Positions 33,598 through 46,375 of a DNA stretch of 64,000 bases are shown here, one piece after another; position 1 is the first letter of the stretch; each line of letters opens with the position of its first letter. The position numbers and the translations under genes are program-made. Source of the DNA: Lepas anatifera. Its lineage: Eukaryota; Arthropoda; Thecostraca; Lepadidae. The notes beneath the pieces are model-generated. The model was not told the origin of the DNA and made no database searches. It saw only the letters and a list, made by a program, of their open reading frames with translations. The DNA is taken from the NCBI GenBank assembly GCA_034440635.1, contig JAOTON010001566.1, forward strand, positions 341,001 through 405,000, read 5' to 3'.

Positions 33598-36500
33598 GGT
33601 GGTAATGAAAACTGCACGAGGAAATTTAGTGTGCGGGTTATTACTATAAGTATAGTAACATCACCCTATATACAGGATAATCCTGTTTTATGTCTTATGC
33701 ATATCGCTTTCTTTGGAGATATATATCACTCAAGTAAAAAATTAGTATTGCATGCATACCCCAGCATATGTGTATATTTCCTTAGAAGTTATATCCATAA
33801 ATCGAGTTCAAGCCAAGAAAGTAGTAATGGACATGTCTTGTTCGCGGGATTTGTGGGACCACTTGGGTTTAGGGTCCTTTGAAGCGCTCTAAGAATTTAC
33901 TTGTGTTTAGGGTCTATTGAAACACTCTAGAAATAAATTTGGTACTTTTGTTTGTTCGTGGTGTTTGGCATAACAGTCCGTAACTTGTCCATTTGAGGCG
34001 TGGACGCCATTGCACCGAAATTAGTAGCTTAGCCGCTCCAGAGACTGATCGTAATATAGTACTGCCGTCCAAGCGAGAATTTTTCATTAGATTTTGTACC
34101 ATTTAAAGTATACTATAAAGATTTGACAAATTTTATTTATTTATTATATATTTTTTTCTAGGCCCACTAATGTTAAACGAAAGGCCCTTAAATATATTGC
34201 AATGGTCTAGGGAACCATCATTTTCGAAAGTATCTGGATTAATAAAACTGTCTTCGTTATTTTGCACCATCAACAACGCCGATGGAAGAAATGAAAGATG
34301 ATCCCGGTGGCTGTATTAATCAAATAAAGCTTCATTTTTTGTAAATATACCCTTATGACTGACCTCAGGAGCTGCTTATTTGTAGAAACAGAAAAGTTCT
34401 GTTCCTTCTTGTAAAATTGGATTTGTAAGAAATTGAAAATGGAATTTGTAAAATTGTATCTGGTACCAACAAAGTTTGAAGGTATTTTAATTCCATACGC
34501 GTCGGAAAAGGGGGCCCGGGCCAGGCCCCCCACTTTTTGGCCAAAAATTTCCTGATCTCAGTCAAAATAAGAGAAAGCCGGACATTCTTATATCCAGCTG
34601 CTGCGGAAGGCAACGAGGAGCCCAAATTCGAACGTTTTTGGTACTGATGTTGAAGTTTTTGTCAGCATCAGGTTGAAGTTTGGCTGCCCCCCACTTTTTG
34701 CCGGTGGCGACATTATGTTTAATTCTATCCAACTTGAGCCAGTCAGAGATGATAAAACCTCTAATAAGTGCAAGCATAATGCGCTGGGCCTTTCTGGATA
34801 TTGCTTTATATCGCAATTGTTGACCAGTGGGTGGTGGCATCGAGTCTCACTGGAGAATGATTGTGACCTTGCCCAACAGGCAGAGGGCGTGAAGGGTGCG
34901 TCAACGACCCCGTATGACCTCAAAAGTCAGTGCATTGTAAAGCCACACCCTTGTTTGGTTGGGGTGTTGACCGCTGTGTTCGATATCGGTCGACAAGTTT
35001 GGTCCTCCCCACATACTCACGGAAGCATATCATAGCACGATTGAACTATATGTACAGCTATCAATTTGCTCAGTTGTAGTGATTTTCTTGTTAGATGACA
35101 TTGCGGTTTTAGGTGGAGTAAACTAGAACGAATGGACGCAGTAGGCTTTAAAGTGATAGATGACTCTAGTACGAAATCAGACGTGAAACCCGCAAGAAAT
35201 ATTTGATATTGCACAATATTTGATTCAGTCCCACGAAATGCTTTTCTGACGGGAAAAATGTAGCGTTTCTGGGCTTGTTCGTACATGTGACACTTTCATA
35301 CGCGGCCAAGCGCGGATGAAGTCCAACCATCGCCGCCAGAGTCCCGGAGTCCGCCATACACATCAGCCTTGGTTCAGGTCGATCAAACAGACGTGATTGA
35401 TCCAAGTGTCACTCAGAAAATCACACGCCCAAATGAACCCCTCGATAAATGACCCTGTCATCATTCCGCTGTAATCGGTGGTATTATTGTGGTACTGCGT
35501 TTGGCAATGCTAGCTTGTTGGCCAAGCTGGTTGAATTTTTTCACAATAAGTGAAGTGAACTCGTTTTTTAATGTTTTAACATGTATGTTGTGTCTTTGCT
35601 CAGCGCTCTAATGCATACCCTTGCATTTCATTTTTGTTGGGGTGTTGCTTTCATAGCTGCTTCTGTTGCCAATTACCTTGCCGAAAAACAGGGCTCTGGT
35701 GACTGTCAGTCGTTTAGTGGCCCTGTTCCTGACCATGCTTCTGTGACCCGGAACGGCAATTATACACCGCCCACCCTTGAACTACATCCAACACCAGTGC
35801 GTGTTACTGCGAGAACCAAACTCAACACTGAGTGACAGGGTCTTATGCAAAGTGATACGAGCGCCTGCGACCCGGACAATTCGTGGCGGATCCGGGGATG
35901 TGGGGCACATGTTCCTCCTCCCACCGAATGAGCCTCGGTACCTAATAAATTATTGTACTGAAGTCGTGTGACCCATTTACATCTCTAGCTGCTCGTTCGT
36001 CTGGGCTCCATATGCAGTCTTTGGACTGCTCTCCCCTCCTGCGTGCGTGTCTCCCGGGGACATTCATGGTCCCCTGCTAGTGGATTGCATTAAATCAGCG
36101 TACTATGCATGACAATGCTCCAGGTTTTAAACCACCTCTGTTGAAGTCATCCATAAAAGTGTCTTTGATGTTCCTCTCGTAGGCTGATCCGGGATCTCTG
36201 GTGGGTTGGGTGGGCATCAGGCCAGGGGTGTCATTCGAACCAGAGGGGCGCCACCTTTGGGTGACGCGACCTATCAATGGCGCCAAAGTCATTCGCCTGG
36301 GCTCTGATGCTCTTACCCTGGTGGATGGGGTAGGAGATCGGGAGGTGGAGGAAGGGCGCGTGCCCCCATGCCCCCTCTACCCACCATACGACTGTAGGAC
36401 CCGGCTTCTATTTAATCCTGCTAGACCCAGTCCTAACTCCTGGGAGACTAACGCCGGGACTAGGCAGCTCTGTATCAGTGGATCCCGATGGGCCATCAAG

Positions 36501-36835
36501 CCGTTCCTTGGGGATCATGAAGGTCTGTGATTTCTAACCTTGAATGATAAGCTAAGATAGGTTTGTTATAACCCGCATTTCTGACTAAAAAAACGGCACC
36601 AATTTACGGTGCCCTATCGTCAATATACTTTCCGAGACCTGAATAATTATTGACGATGAGGACATTGCTGCAAATGTAAAATTATTGAGTTTGAGGGTGT
36701 AACAGTCAGGAGAGATTCTTGAAGAAAAACGTAAAGCCTAGAAAGATTTTTATTATCTTTTCTAGCAATGACTTAAACAAATTTGATGTCATTCCCAACA
36801 ATGTGTGTATGAGAAGGTTATTTGGGCATAGGGCT
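33598..36835. other. Intron 3, left part
   Basis: Mostly AT-rich. The words AAAAAGTGGGGGGC occur twice on the minus strand (near 34526 and 34690) in a possible decayed inverted-repeat element. A gene is not recognised. Confidence 0.4.
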
Positions 36836-36887
36836 TAGGGGCGCATCAACCTGGTAAGGCTATTGGCTATAAGCTATAGCGCCCCTA
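36836..36887. repeat. 52-bp inverted repeat TAGGGGCGC/GCGCCCCTA
   Basis: TAGGGGCGC (36836-36844) and GCGCCCCTA (36879-36887) are perfect 9-bp inverted repeats around a 34-base loop. This could be a very small MITE or a chance hairpin. No convincing target duplication is seen. Confidence 0.45.
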
Positions 36888-36984
36888 TAAGAAGCTGGCT
36901 TTGCGAAGATCTAGGTCTTCGAAAACAAGTATGATAAGCCATTAGAACCCAGAGAAATATTTCAACTGAGTACAGAATTGATTG

Positions 36985-37157
36985 ACGGGAATGAGGTGGC
37001 TTAGTGGATGCACCATTGTTTCTAGTCACCGGTCCGGTTCCCCGGCGGAGCCTCTGAATAAGTCGATCTGATCCCCAAATCCCTTCCAACAGGGTGAAGT
37101 TGGCGACGTCTATGACCCTGGCATTGGTGCTCGTTAAACCCCAAAAATTATTATACA
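36985..37157 (+). repeat. tRNA-derived SINE, family S2, plus strand
   Basis: A tRNA-like head has GTGGCTTAGTGGATGCACC (box A side) and GGTCCGGTTCCCC (box B). The body reads CAACAGGGTGAAGTTGGCGA and then CTATGACCCTGGCATTGGTG. The 3' end is TTAAACCCCAAAAATTATTA. It matches the reverse complement of 3985-4155. Confidence 0.7.
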
Positions 37158-40100
37158 GAATTGAGAGATTGTAGAGCATGATTAAATGAAAACATTCGTG
37201 ATCTCCATCTTCGTTTCTACTTCGGACAGCAGTACTCCAGTGAAAGTGTATGCAGATTTAACCAAGAAGACCGCATGCTCGTTTAAGTTTGTACTTATTT
37301 TTAAGACTAGGTTCATTAAGTTATCCGACTGCTGAAGGGGGCATCGTGTCTTCAGAGCTGAGAACCACTCCTGGGCAGCGTGGCGGCCCAGTTTCCGCTT
37401 CGGTTCTCCTCCTAGCATACCATTGCGTCACAGCGACAGCAGCGGCGGCTCTTTGTAGACCGCCGGGGGGTCAGCGCGCAGCTCGCGGAAACACCATGTC
37501 AGAGGCTAATTTGGTTTCCGGCCGTGGTTTCAGCAGAAGCGTGCTCGCGCTGGTTACCGGGGAGCCGGCAGGGGGCGGATGATGGGTGGTGGTGCCGAGC
37601 TGAAGCCAACACGGTTAACGCGCATGCTTGGGCTATGATACACTTCCGGGACGCGTTATGAATGATTGGCGAAGCTAAGAGGACCTCCGCGATCTTGTAA
37701 GTAGATGTTAGCATAGTGAGGATGAATCATGTGACGGATATACGCTAATAATGGAATTTTCCTTGAATGGGAACCAGAGGCAACGGCTCCAGTAAGCGTC
37801 AAAAGTATAAGCATAGGAACAAGGAGGTCATGGCCCCCATTGTTCAATATTCTTAACTGTTAACCTTATGGCGTTGACTGGGAAATGAGTGGCTTCATAA
37901 TGCCCTATGGCCCCCCAAACGTTGTTGACGTTACTACGCCTGTTATCTACGCTAACGGTCTACCAACGTCTGTGATAAAGGCGTTGCTTGCACCTTTTTT
38001 GATTAAAGGTATTGATCACTAGTCACTTTGGATGTTTTTAGCATGTCCGTATTTAAAAGAAGACCCGCAAGTTTGACCTACTTTCCACGGAGCCGATTTG
38101 GCGCGAAACATTGGCGCCATGAGCCGTGCCATGTGTGGCAAGGCGCCTCCCCCAGGGTGCCATCGTCACCGCTTTTGTTTTTAACTGCCATCCAGCGAGG
38201 CGGAAGGCGGTGGGTTTGATTCCAAGTTTGAGTGACGGCTTTGACAACGGCCGCCGCGCCGCTGTCTCCCATGTATCAGGGTCGCGGGCACGCGGCCGGC
38301 CAGCCTAATTTGCTGTTGTGACTCGGGGTCTCTTACCCGGGGTAACTGTGGCTGGGGGCACACTCGCGCGGCGGCGGCGAGATCTGAAGCAGCGGCCTGG
38401 CGCCGCCCAGACTGGGCCCCCTGCGGGCGTGCGAGCCCGTCCGAGCCGCGAGACGCCACCGAACGCGCGCGAATGCGTGCCGGTGGACATAGGTGTGGAG
38501 ATGGATGTAATTGCGGTGTGTCGTTGATTGATGGCGTTGCGGTTTTCTCCTGAGGTGGGCCGTTTTGTTCAGGCGGAGAGCGGTTTTTCGCTCAGTGAAG
38601 CCGGCTTATTTGTGCTAGGTGTAGTCTGAGGACGCCGTGAAGACTTCTTGGCCTGCAATTTGATCGCTAATTATCGGGTCAAGTGGTTGAAGTTATTGCC
38701 ATGGGCGTAGAAACAAACCGGGCAGGGGTCCAAGGTGGCCAGTAGCTGGCATTGCGAGATAAAATTGAACAAAGATACCATCCCTCTGAATGTCCTAAAG
38801 GTCCTGCCGTCTTCGCCCTGGGAGTGATATAATGTTCTAAGCTGGCCGACGTTCCTGTTTTCATAGACTTTATCCAAGTTGTTACCAGTATGGCTTTTCT
38901 ATGCATAGGTCATTTAAAACAGGAAACAGCATCAATTTAGGTTTGCAGTCAGATCGTTATTTTCTTTTATATCATTCTATAATATTTTATCTTATGAAAA
39001 CAATCCCTTTTCCTGATTTCATATAACAAAATTGGTTAAGCAGACAGTTTGCTGCACATCTTGAGGGCGTGCTGGAACTTTCGTCCCTTTCGCACAACTT
39101 GTCTCTGTAGTGCTCGCATCACTACGAACGTGGAAAACCCTCCGACATCACTACAGCCACTGGCCATCCCCCTGTCGGCACAAACTCCCATCTGGGGCAT
39201 CGAACCACTATCCTCTCTCTGGCCGGCCGACAGCGGCGTTTTCCCGCAGATTAACTCGTATTTGGCTATCTGCCGTGTGGCAGGACCTCCGGGTCGTCCC
39301 GCCGCGCCTAGGGTTAACGAGAGCAATCTCACGGGGGGCGGTGGCTGCTCCCTCCTCCTGGGACATGCTGGGATGGTGCGAGGCTAGGATGATGTCAGAA
39401 TACACCGCCGGTGGTGGAGTCTCAGGGAAGGAGGACGTTCGTGTTGTGTGTTTGAATCGTTGAACTGTTCTAACGGACAATAAGAGGCGGCGTCGCGGAT
39501 ATTATTTTAGTGCGGCCGGCAGCGGACTGGAAATTGGCGACGACCCGGGGAGGCGAAGTCGAAGCTTAGCTTAGTTGTCTGGTAGATCAGGATCGAGACA
39601 GCTCACCAAAAAAGCAGTTGGAAACGTTTGTGCTCACCCCGCTAAATAGAAGAAAAGGCCGAAAGTCATGGGTGAAGTGACGACATTTTGGGGGACGTCC
39701 CCTGGTTGGGCAGTAAGAGGGGCACCCCTGCCTTTAGCGCCCTTGCGGAAAATTATTGCTGAGGCTGGACACACGCCACCAGTCCGGTATCAACGCTTTT
39801 GGGGTGATTTGCTGCTTTCAGATATGTGGACCCTGCCGTTCCATGTTCCCCTTCCAGAGATAATAAACTTCTGCGGAACATTTCGAAGTTTCCAGGTGTC
39901 AGAATCTAATAGTCCCTGACCTGGTTTTCTTAGTTTATATGTGCCTCACAATTCCGAATTCGCTCTGGTTAAGGTTCTGGCCTTGGTTTACTTTTTATGC
40001 GAAACATGGCAATGCCCAGTGCGGTATTATAGCCTGATGTATTTCAGAACGTAAATTTTGAGACCTGACAGGAAGTTTTGACGTCTAGATATTGCTATTT

Positions 40101-42991
40101 TGTAGATAATTTTCTAGGAATACCGAGCCTGCTTCCAAGTAATGATATTTGCCTGCTCCATTCCAGATAATATCAGTTTATCACAAGGTCAAAACCACTG
40201 AGCATCGCGACATCAATATGACTCAACATCCCGTGACTCACCATCGGTCACAGATCACGATTCACGCATTCCCAGCTGTCCGTGATTCTGTGAACGGCCG
40301 CGTGCGTGCGTGCGAGCGCTCTCGGCCGACATCCCGCAGCCCACCGAGTGTAGCCGAGCGAGCCGCCGGGCGGCCGCTTTGATCTGAAGCTGCGGTGTGT
40401 AGCTTCGCTCTGTGAGGGGGAGGGGTGGGCGGCGGCCGCCCCTCCCGCCCACCAACCACGCTCCGGCGCGGCACCACCCAATTTTGTCATTTTCGTGTCA
40501 ATCAAATGGCGACGCCCGGCTGACGCCGGCCTCAAGCCCGGTAGAGCGCGCTGGCTCGCGTGCTGGAGGTAATCCACAGCAAAGGAAACGCAGAACTCTG
40601 ACGGAAACAGAGAAATGATCCGGGCTGGTGTTTTGTCTCCCAGAGGATGGTTGGATAGTTCTCTGATGAGGGGTTTGGAAATTCGGACGAGGAAAAAGCA
40701 TGGTATGTTTTGTTGGAAATTGAGGTGTTCTAAGTAAGCAGATTGTCAGAATGCGAATAGCTGTGGCGTTTTTCCTCCATTTTGTCGCATACGGTTGTTC
40801 ACTTGTGCTCTAAAAGTAGTTGATTTTTCCTATATTTTTAAGTAGAGCAATTTACAAGGTGACGTGAAAACACGTTTCTCTGCATTCTAATACCTTCCTT
40901 TTAAAGGGAGTATTCCATATTTACTCTGGGGTTTGGACTGAAATAGGTTTTGATGAGCGCGTCGAGAAATAACTTCTGGCATATTTTATTTAACTCAAAG
41001 GCGCCTGGATTAAGTTCCCGCGTGATTTTTAGTTCAAAATGATGGACCTGTTTGATTTTTATCTTTTCAAATCGTGAAAGAATCCTTTCTAGCCTGGTTG
41101 CAGTGGCTGCAGCAATTTGATTGGTCTAAATCGTAATCTCCCTCCGTTCATGAAAAATGTCATGTTAGCGAGCGAGTCATCCTGTCGTGCTTGATGAGAT
41201 ATGTATGTTTACACCAAATTTGTCTATTGTAGACCGTAATTTTGTCTAGATTTCGTTGTATAAAGTTTTTTAATCCTGCAGTTTATACTACGTAAATATT
41301 GGCTCTAAAATGTAAAGCATCGACTGTAAGAACATCACTAAAATGCCAAAGGTGCGTCCAATTCGGGTGCAACAAGAGTAAGTCTTTGTTTCGGTGGAGA
41401 TCATGGTTTGCATTTTACTATGAAAACTATTTTGATAACGTCAGAAATTGTAAGAACAAAGACAAGACTGTGTTTTCGACGCCTACAGCCACTCTAAAAA
41501 TTGTGGTTTCCTGACTTTCAGATGTGTGCTGACCATGAGCCCTACTTTCTTAACTTCAATAAAGTGGAACACTCCCTTTAACTTTCCCTTAGAAACAACG
41601 ATATTAGCGATTCTGACGCCGTGTCACGCTAATCTGAACGTATATCGTACCCATCCATCACTTCCATTGTCACTCCATCACCTATTGGAAGCGTGTGTTC
41701 CCGCAAAGTGTCCTATCAAAACTTCAGCGCTGATGAACGACACGAAGCGCGTGCTGACGTCAATAATTCACCACCGCGCGACCATTTTTGCCGGCGGTCG
41801 TGATTATCAGCCTGCCTATTGGGGGGGCCGATTGGTGGCCACGGCACGCGCCCCCTCCCCTCCCCCTTTCACTCAGGCTGCAAGCACGCACGGGCGAGGT
41901 GTCGATCGTCACAGCCCCGCCTGACTCCGCCCTTCCCTGCCGACCACGCCCCCTGGCGATGGAAGCAGCACGCGCCTCCGTCGCCGCCGACGCGGCGCCG
42001 ATCGACGGGTGACGTGCGCGCGCGACGCCGCCGATGAGGTCCGATTGTGCCGACAGGAAGGTGTATTGAGCGTCCGCCGCCGTTCAGGACAATGGGATCT
42101 GGGCGGTATGGTGGAGCGGAGAATTCTTCGACATGTTTATCGGCGGCGGTAAATGCCAGCGAATTGTATTTTTTCTTCGGCGCGACAGAACCAGGCGGGT
42201 GGGGCCTGGCTTTGGCGGCTTTTTCCCGCTTTGTTCGCAATAGTCGCGGCGTTTTTTGTGGCGTCCTGCCCTGCCGCGGGGTCGCGGGGTCACCGCCGTT
42301 CAGACAAACGCGGCATTCTCTGTAAAAAAAAAACGCCGGCGCCGGCAGCCATGCGATGTTTCAACCAACTGCCGAATACATTAAATACCGCGGCCGATTC
42401 ATAACTCAGTCGGCGTCGGCTCTGTTGTCTCCCCGGTCGGGTCGCCGCCGCCGCATTCTGGCCATAAGAACAACGGTGTAATATTCTTAATTACAGGTGT
42501 GCGTCGATAAATTAACGTAGAGGAGTGCCGCCAAAGGCTCGCCCGGCCGAGGTACACACAACGGAGGGTAATTGATGGCCCCCCTGGACGCGGCGGGAGG
42601 GGGTGGGAGGTATCATGCACTCTGTCACTTTGTTGCTTTTAAGTCGGGTAGGATGTGGTTAAACCTTGAGGTGGGTTTGCCTACGAAGCTTATGAAGGCG
42701 GTCTAATGAAAACAGAAACGTGCAAACGTTGAACGTATTTGTAGCGCAAGTCCAACATCGAGAAAGGTTCCACGTGTATTTCGTAATGTAAATGTTCTAG
42801 CTTATCATGTGTTCTCTGGTGGCTGAGACGACGTGAATGAAATAAAAGGGAGGATTGCACTGTTGTACAAATAACTGTAATAACTCCCCGCATCTACAAA
42901 TTGATGTGAGCTCTCTAATCCTGATCTCGAGGCACAAGTGTGGTGTGAGCGATTCCTCTGTTTGAGCGGTGTGTTCTCTGCGCGTCTGCAG
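37158..42991. other. Intron 3, right part
   Basis: CpG-rich patches at about 37370-37620, 38090-38470, 39110-39380, 40280-40560 and 41760-42440 alternate with AT-rich sequence. No gene is recognised. The many overlapping frames in the GC-rich patches are compositional. Confidence 0.4.
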
Positions 42992-43164
42992 GTGCCTTTG
43001 ACGACGATGACGTGACCCACGTGGAGGGCGACGTGAACCCGGTGCGAGACCTGGAGATCATTAACGAGGAGCTGCGGCTAAAGGACGAGGCCTACCTGCT
43101 GCCCTTCATCGATAAGTTTGAGAAAACCGTGCTGCGGTCCGACAAAAAGGCCAAACCGGAGTAT
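42992..43164 (+). CDS. OLA1: OLA1 exon 4
   Basis: Encodes the end of Arg124 to Tyr181. [20 protein letters not shown] (125-144) is strongly conserved, followed by the helical region [12 protein letters not shown] and a charged lysine-rich part (KKAKPEY) typical of the coiled-coil insertion of OLA1/YchF proteins. The acceptor is GTCTGCAG ending at 42991. The donor TAT|GTGAGT is at 43165, phase 0. Confidence 0.96.
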
Positions 43165-43529
43165 GTGAGTAGAACTCAGCGTGTGGGCGTAGGTTTTGTC
43201 ACGCGGGTGTTTTGAAATGTGTTTGCGGCTAAGAAAGGCTTTCACGATCATGTAGCAATGCCTCTGTGCCATGCGTTTTCATGATGCTAGATGCTATGTT
43301 AGTTTTTATATAGCATTTATTTTTTAGGTGAAATTATTCCTTTCTTGTGTGGTATATACCTTCCAAAGTCTTAAAACACCTCGAGAGTGGACCATTGGAA
43401 GCATAGTCAGTATCAGTTTTCTATAGTGGGTGCTAATGGGACACCAAAATGACAAAATATATAGTGTTTAATGCTACGCTGAACCCATAGAAATCCTGTG
43501 AACTAAGTTTACCAAGTTCTAATATTTTG

Positions 43530-43685
43530 TTCAATGACTCCTCCGACCCGGGTTCAAGGCCCGGCGGCATTCCTGAACAAGGAGCAAGCTGGCTCCCGAG
43601 AAAACCTTCCAAAAGGAAAGGAGTTGGTGGCGCAATATGACACTGGCAGTTGTTGCGTCGATAAGCCCCAACAATTATTATCACG
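43530..43685 (+). repeat. SINE family S2, plus strand
   Basis: ACCCGGGTTCAAGGCCCGG (box B region, about 43546-43564) is followed by a body and the family 3' end GTCGATAAGCCCCAACAATT at about 43658-43677. The 5' part of the tRNA-like head is not clear, so the copy may be 5'-truncated. Confidence 0.6.
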
Positions 43686-43889
43686 TTTCTATTTACCATG
43701 TAACATAAGAGACACACTCGGGAGCTGTATGATCATGCATCGTCGCAATCTTTTGCAGTTTTCACGACCCTGAAAACAACCCTAAGCGCGGATGCAGCGA
43801 TCTCGTGTTATTAGTTCTAACAATGGCGGCCTGATCTCATTGCTTTTAACACGCGCGGTGAAGAGGGCCCTAAGGTCCCCCCACCTATT

Positions 43890-44190
43890 TTTTCAAGGTT
43901 GCCAGATTACCGTTCGCTGCCGGAAAACGCTACTTGGTTACATTTGAGAGAATTCGTCAGCGCGTCGATTGGTGAAGGAACTTGGAAAATTAGTCAACAA
44001 TTTGTTTCTTTAGGCTTCCAAATCAGGCCTTTATTTTGTGACCGTTGCAATCGCGCGGTCGCACCAGTTCACCTGCACTGTAGACTGAGCGGTGACGTAA
44101 CACGTTATATAATCGGGTTATATGCCAAAGTCACCCCACATGAAGTTCAAGGTCACAGGTCAAGATCATTGACCCCATTATGCCGGTCGG
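43890..44190 (+). repeat. Dispersed repeat R with AGGTCA half-sites, copy 1
   Basis: Matches 61315-61580 at several anchored words in the same order: ATTTGAGAGAATT / ATTTGGAGAATTT, CAGCGCGTCGA, TTAGGCTTC / ATAGGCTTC, and AAGGTCA near the end. The 3' part contains TTCAAGGTCACAGGTCA (44146-44162). It lies directly before an S1 SINE. Confidence 0.65.
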
Positions 44191-44193
44191 GCC

Positions 44194-44542
44194 CGCCGCC
44201 CCGGTAGCTCAGTTGGTAGAGCGTTGGGCTCCGGCCCACTGCTCAGAAACATGCCGCGACAGTGCATGTCCAGGCTTGGGATCGGTTCCCCTGAGACGCT
44301 CCGGCGCTCAATAGTTTACCCGACGTACAGGTCGGCTGGCAACTGACTGGTGAGAGGGTGACCTGAGCGGGGCGGCCATCCCTGTGCTTTGTGGGACGTT
44401 AAACTTTGACTTCTAAATCAACCCTTCATTGTGGGAGTTGCTCGTTCGGGTGGTGGGGTCGGGGTCTCCGTGACAAGTCCCTTGATGGCTTTAGTGAGAC
44501 TCCGACTCCAAAAATGGAACTGGAAACAACTTGGGCAAAATG
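44194..44542 (+). repeat. tRNA-derived SINE, family S1, full-length copy
   Basis: The head resembles a tRNA: TAGCTCAGTTGGTAGAGCG (44205-44223, box A) and GGGATCGGTTCCC (44278-44290, box B-like). The body has the hairpin CCGAC/GTCGG around GTACAG, then CAACTGACTGGTGAGAGGGT and TTCTAAATCAACCCTTCATT. It ends GGAAACAACTTGGGCAAAAT. Other copies lie at 62610-62943 (plus), 53039-53200 (minus) and 468-1245 (plus, split). It is not a functional tRNA gene, because the arms do not fold as a cloverleaf. Confidence 0.8.
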
Positions 44543-44635
44543 TATCAAACAATACTACACTATTCGGTATGAATAATGTCTATATGAGAGCACATGGGCG
44601 GATGGAGTGACCGCGCTTGCTTCCTGTCCTTTCAG

Positions 44636-44713
44636 GAGGCGCTGATGAAGATAAAGCAGGTGTTGGTAGACGAGAAGAAGCACCTGCGGTTCCACGACTG
44701 GTCGGCCTTCGAG
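44636..44713 (+). CDS. OLA1: OLA1 exon 5
   Basis: Encodes residues 182-207, [20 protein letters not shown] and then DWSAFE, aligning with the segment before EIEVLNKHLF in relatives. It has 26 codons and is phase 0 at both ends. The acceptor is CTTTCAG ending at 44635. The donor is GAG|GTGAGG. Confidence 0.94.
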
Positions 44714-44983
44714 GTGAGGACGCCTACGTGGGCAGATCGGTGGCTTTTTTAAACCTACCCACTGGTCACATACGGTATCTTCGGCTCTGATAAGGTCTCT
44801 CAGTTTTAAAGAAGGCACTCGACGCATAATAACTACACGGTTATTGTTCCCTGTAGCCTCAAATATGTTTTGCTTAGGCTGGATTTCTTTATTTATGGAG
44901 ACGTTTTGTGTCCGTTTGAGCTTCTAATGTGGCGTTTGTAGTGAGAGAATCAATGGTCGTTTAAATGAATGTTCCCTCTTCAG

Positions 44984-45081
44984 ATCGAGATCCTCAACAA
45001 ACACCTATTCTTGACATCCAAACCGGTCATCTACCTGATCAACCTTTCCGAAAAGGACTTCATCAGGAAGAAAAACAAATG
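44984..45081 (+). CDS. OLA1: OLA1 exon 6 (NLSE motif)
   Basis: Encodes residues 208-239 and two bases of Trp240. [20 protein letters not shown] leads into NLSE (227-230), the motif that stands in place of the GTPase NKxD G4 motif and is linked to the ATP preference of OLA1. It continues [10 protein letters not shown]. The acceptor CTCTTCAG ends at 44983. The donor TG|GTGAGC is at 45082. Intron 5 before it is only 270 bp. Confidence 0.96.
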
Positions 45082-45470
45082 GTGAGCGAAAATATCCGTA
45101 TATTTTATTTCAGAAATAACCGCGTGAATAAGAAGTGTTGTGAAATGTATATCAGAATGTTTGGTCGGCCAACGTATGAACTGAAAATCGCACGCATGGC
45201 TACGGTAATGCTCTTCCAAATCTATATCATTGCAATGTTGCACGTGCTTTTGTAACGCGAACGCTGTCGTTTTTCAGGGGAACATTTTCGAAGGAGGATT
45301 AGGAAGTCATACATGACTCCATATTGTTCTGGGTTCATAAGGTTTATAAGGTTAGAAGCTCAAATTAATTTTCATCCAGGCTTAGGTTAACATATACAAA
45401 TAACTAGAATCAAGGGGCATTTCGTCGAGATATCGAATGTCTTAGTGGCAAAGTAAAGTATCCTTTGCAT

Positions 45471-45476
45471 CCATAC

Positions 45477-45527
<51 letters not shown>
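45471..45527. repeat. (AT)n microsatellite, left flank of element
   Basis: An almost pure alternating AT tract directly before ACAGGGTGTTTC. Confidence 0.9.
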
Positions 45528-45532
<5 letters not shown>

Positions 45533-46300
45533 GGTGTTTCAAAGAATGATATTTTTTAAATGTTCAGTAAAGTACTACAAATCCTTCAAATCCGTCCACA
45601 AAGCACTAATTTTAATGGTAAATTGTAGGAAATTTTTATATAAATATGTTTCATTTGCATCACATGTTTTATCTCGTCTTAAATGTACTCGGAAAATGGT
45701 GCAAGAAACATAATATATGCCCGCTTATATTTGAGAAAACGGAACTTGCAGCACTCTAAAAGGCTTCGCACACAAATGGCACGTGAGCATGCACATCAAA
45801 GCAAAGTCTCAGTAATACTAAAGTTAAAGTTTTTGGCTCAAGCTCCGTATAGCTCATTGGTTTACCTTCCTATGAATGACTGGATGCGGCGGGTACGCGC
45901 AAAGACCCCACTGTTCACCGCAGAACAGGGACATGGACCAATTGGGGATTGCTTGCTTGGACCCGGCTTTCCTAGCTTGAGAGGTGTGTTTTTAGAATTA
46001 ATTTAGAGGCAATGTGCATGTTGACTGAGGCGTACCATGTGACGATACATGTTTGCAGTGCCATTGGCGCGATACTTGTACGTGATACGCACGTGATTTC
46101 TACGAACATATTCGATGAGGCAAGATAGACAAAATTTTTCAGTCAATTTTAAGACTACTTTTACTAGAAAATATCAAACAGCTATCAAAATACGAATAAT
46201 CGTAATGTCCCAAATTCACTTTTGATTGATATGTAAATCATCCACAACAACCTCTTTATAACCGCATTGTGATCCATTCAAAATATCATTCTTTATGAAC

Positions 46301-46305
<5 letters not shown>
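45528..46305. mobile_element. TA-flanked inverted-repeat element (mariner-like MITE)
   Basis: The left end reads CACAGGGTGTTTCAAAGAAT and then GATATTTTTTAAATG. The right end, on the minus strand, reads AAGGTGTTCATAAAGAATGA and then TATTTTGAATG. This is an imperfect terminal inverted repeat of about 30 bp. Both ends abut long TA tracts, consistent with insertion at TA by a Tc1/mariner-type element. No transposase is recognisable. The inner frames (45683-46006) look like chance. Confidence 0.65.
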
Positions 46306-46356
<51 letters not shown>

Positions 46357-46375
46357 TGTATATATATATATATAC
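46306..46375. repeat. (TA)n microsatellite, right flank of element
   Basis: TA tract interrupted once by GAATG near 46354. Confidence 0.9.

Noticed and set aside
44194..44290. Functional tRNA gene
   Set aside because: Box A-like and box B-like words are present, but the arms do not form a cloverleaf and the body continues as a SINE that recurs elsewhere.
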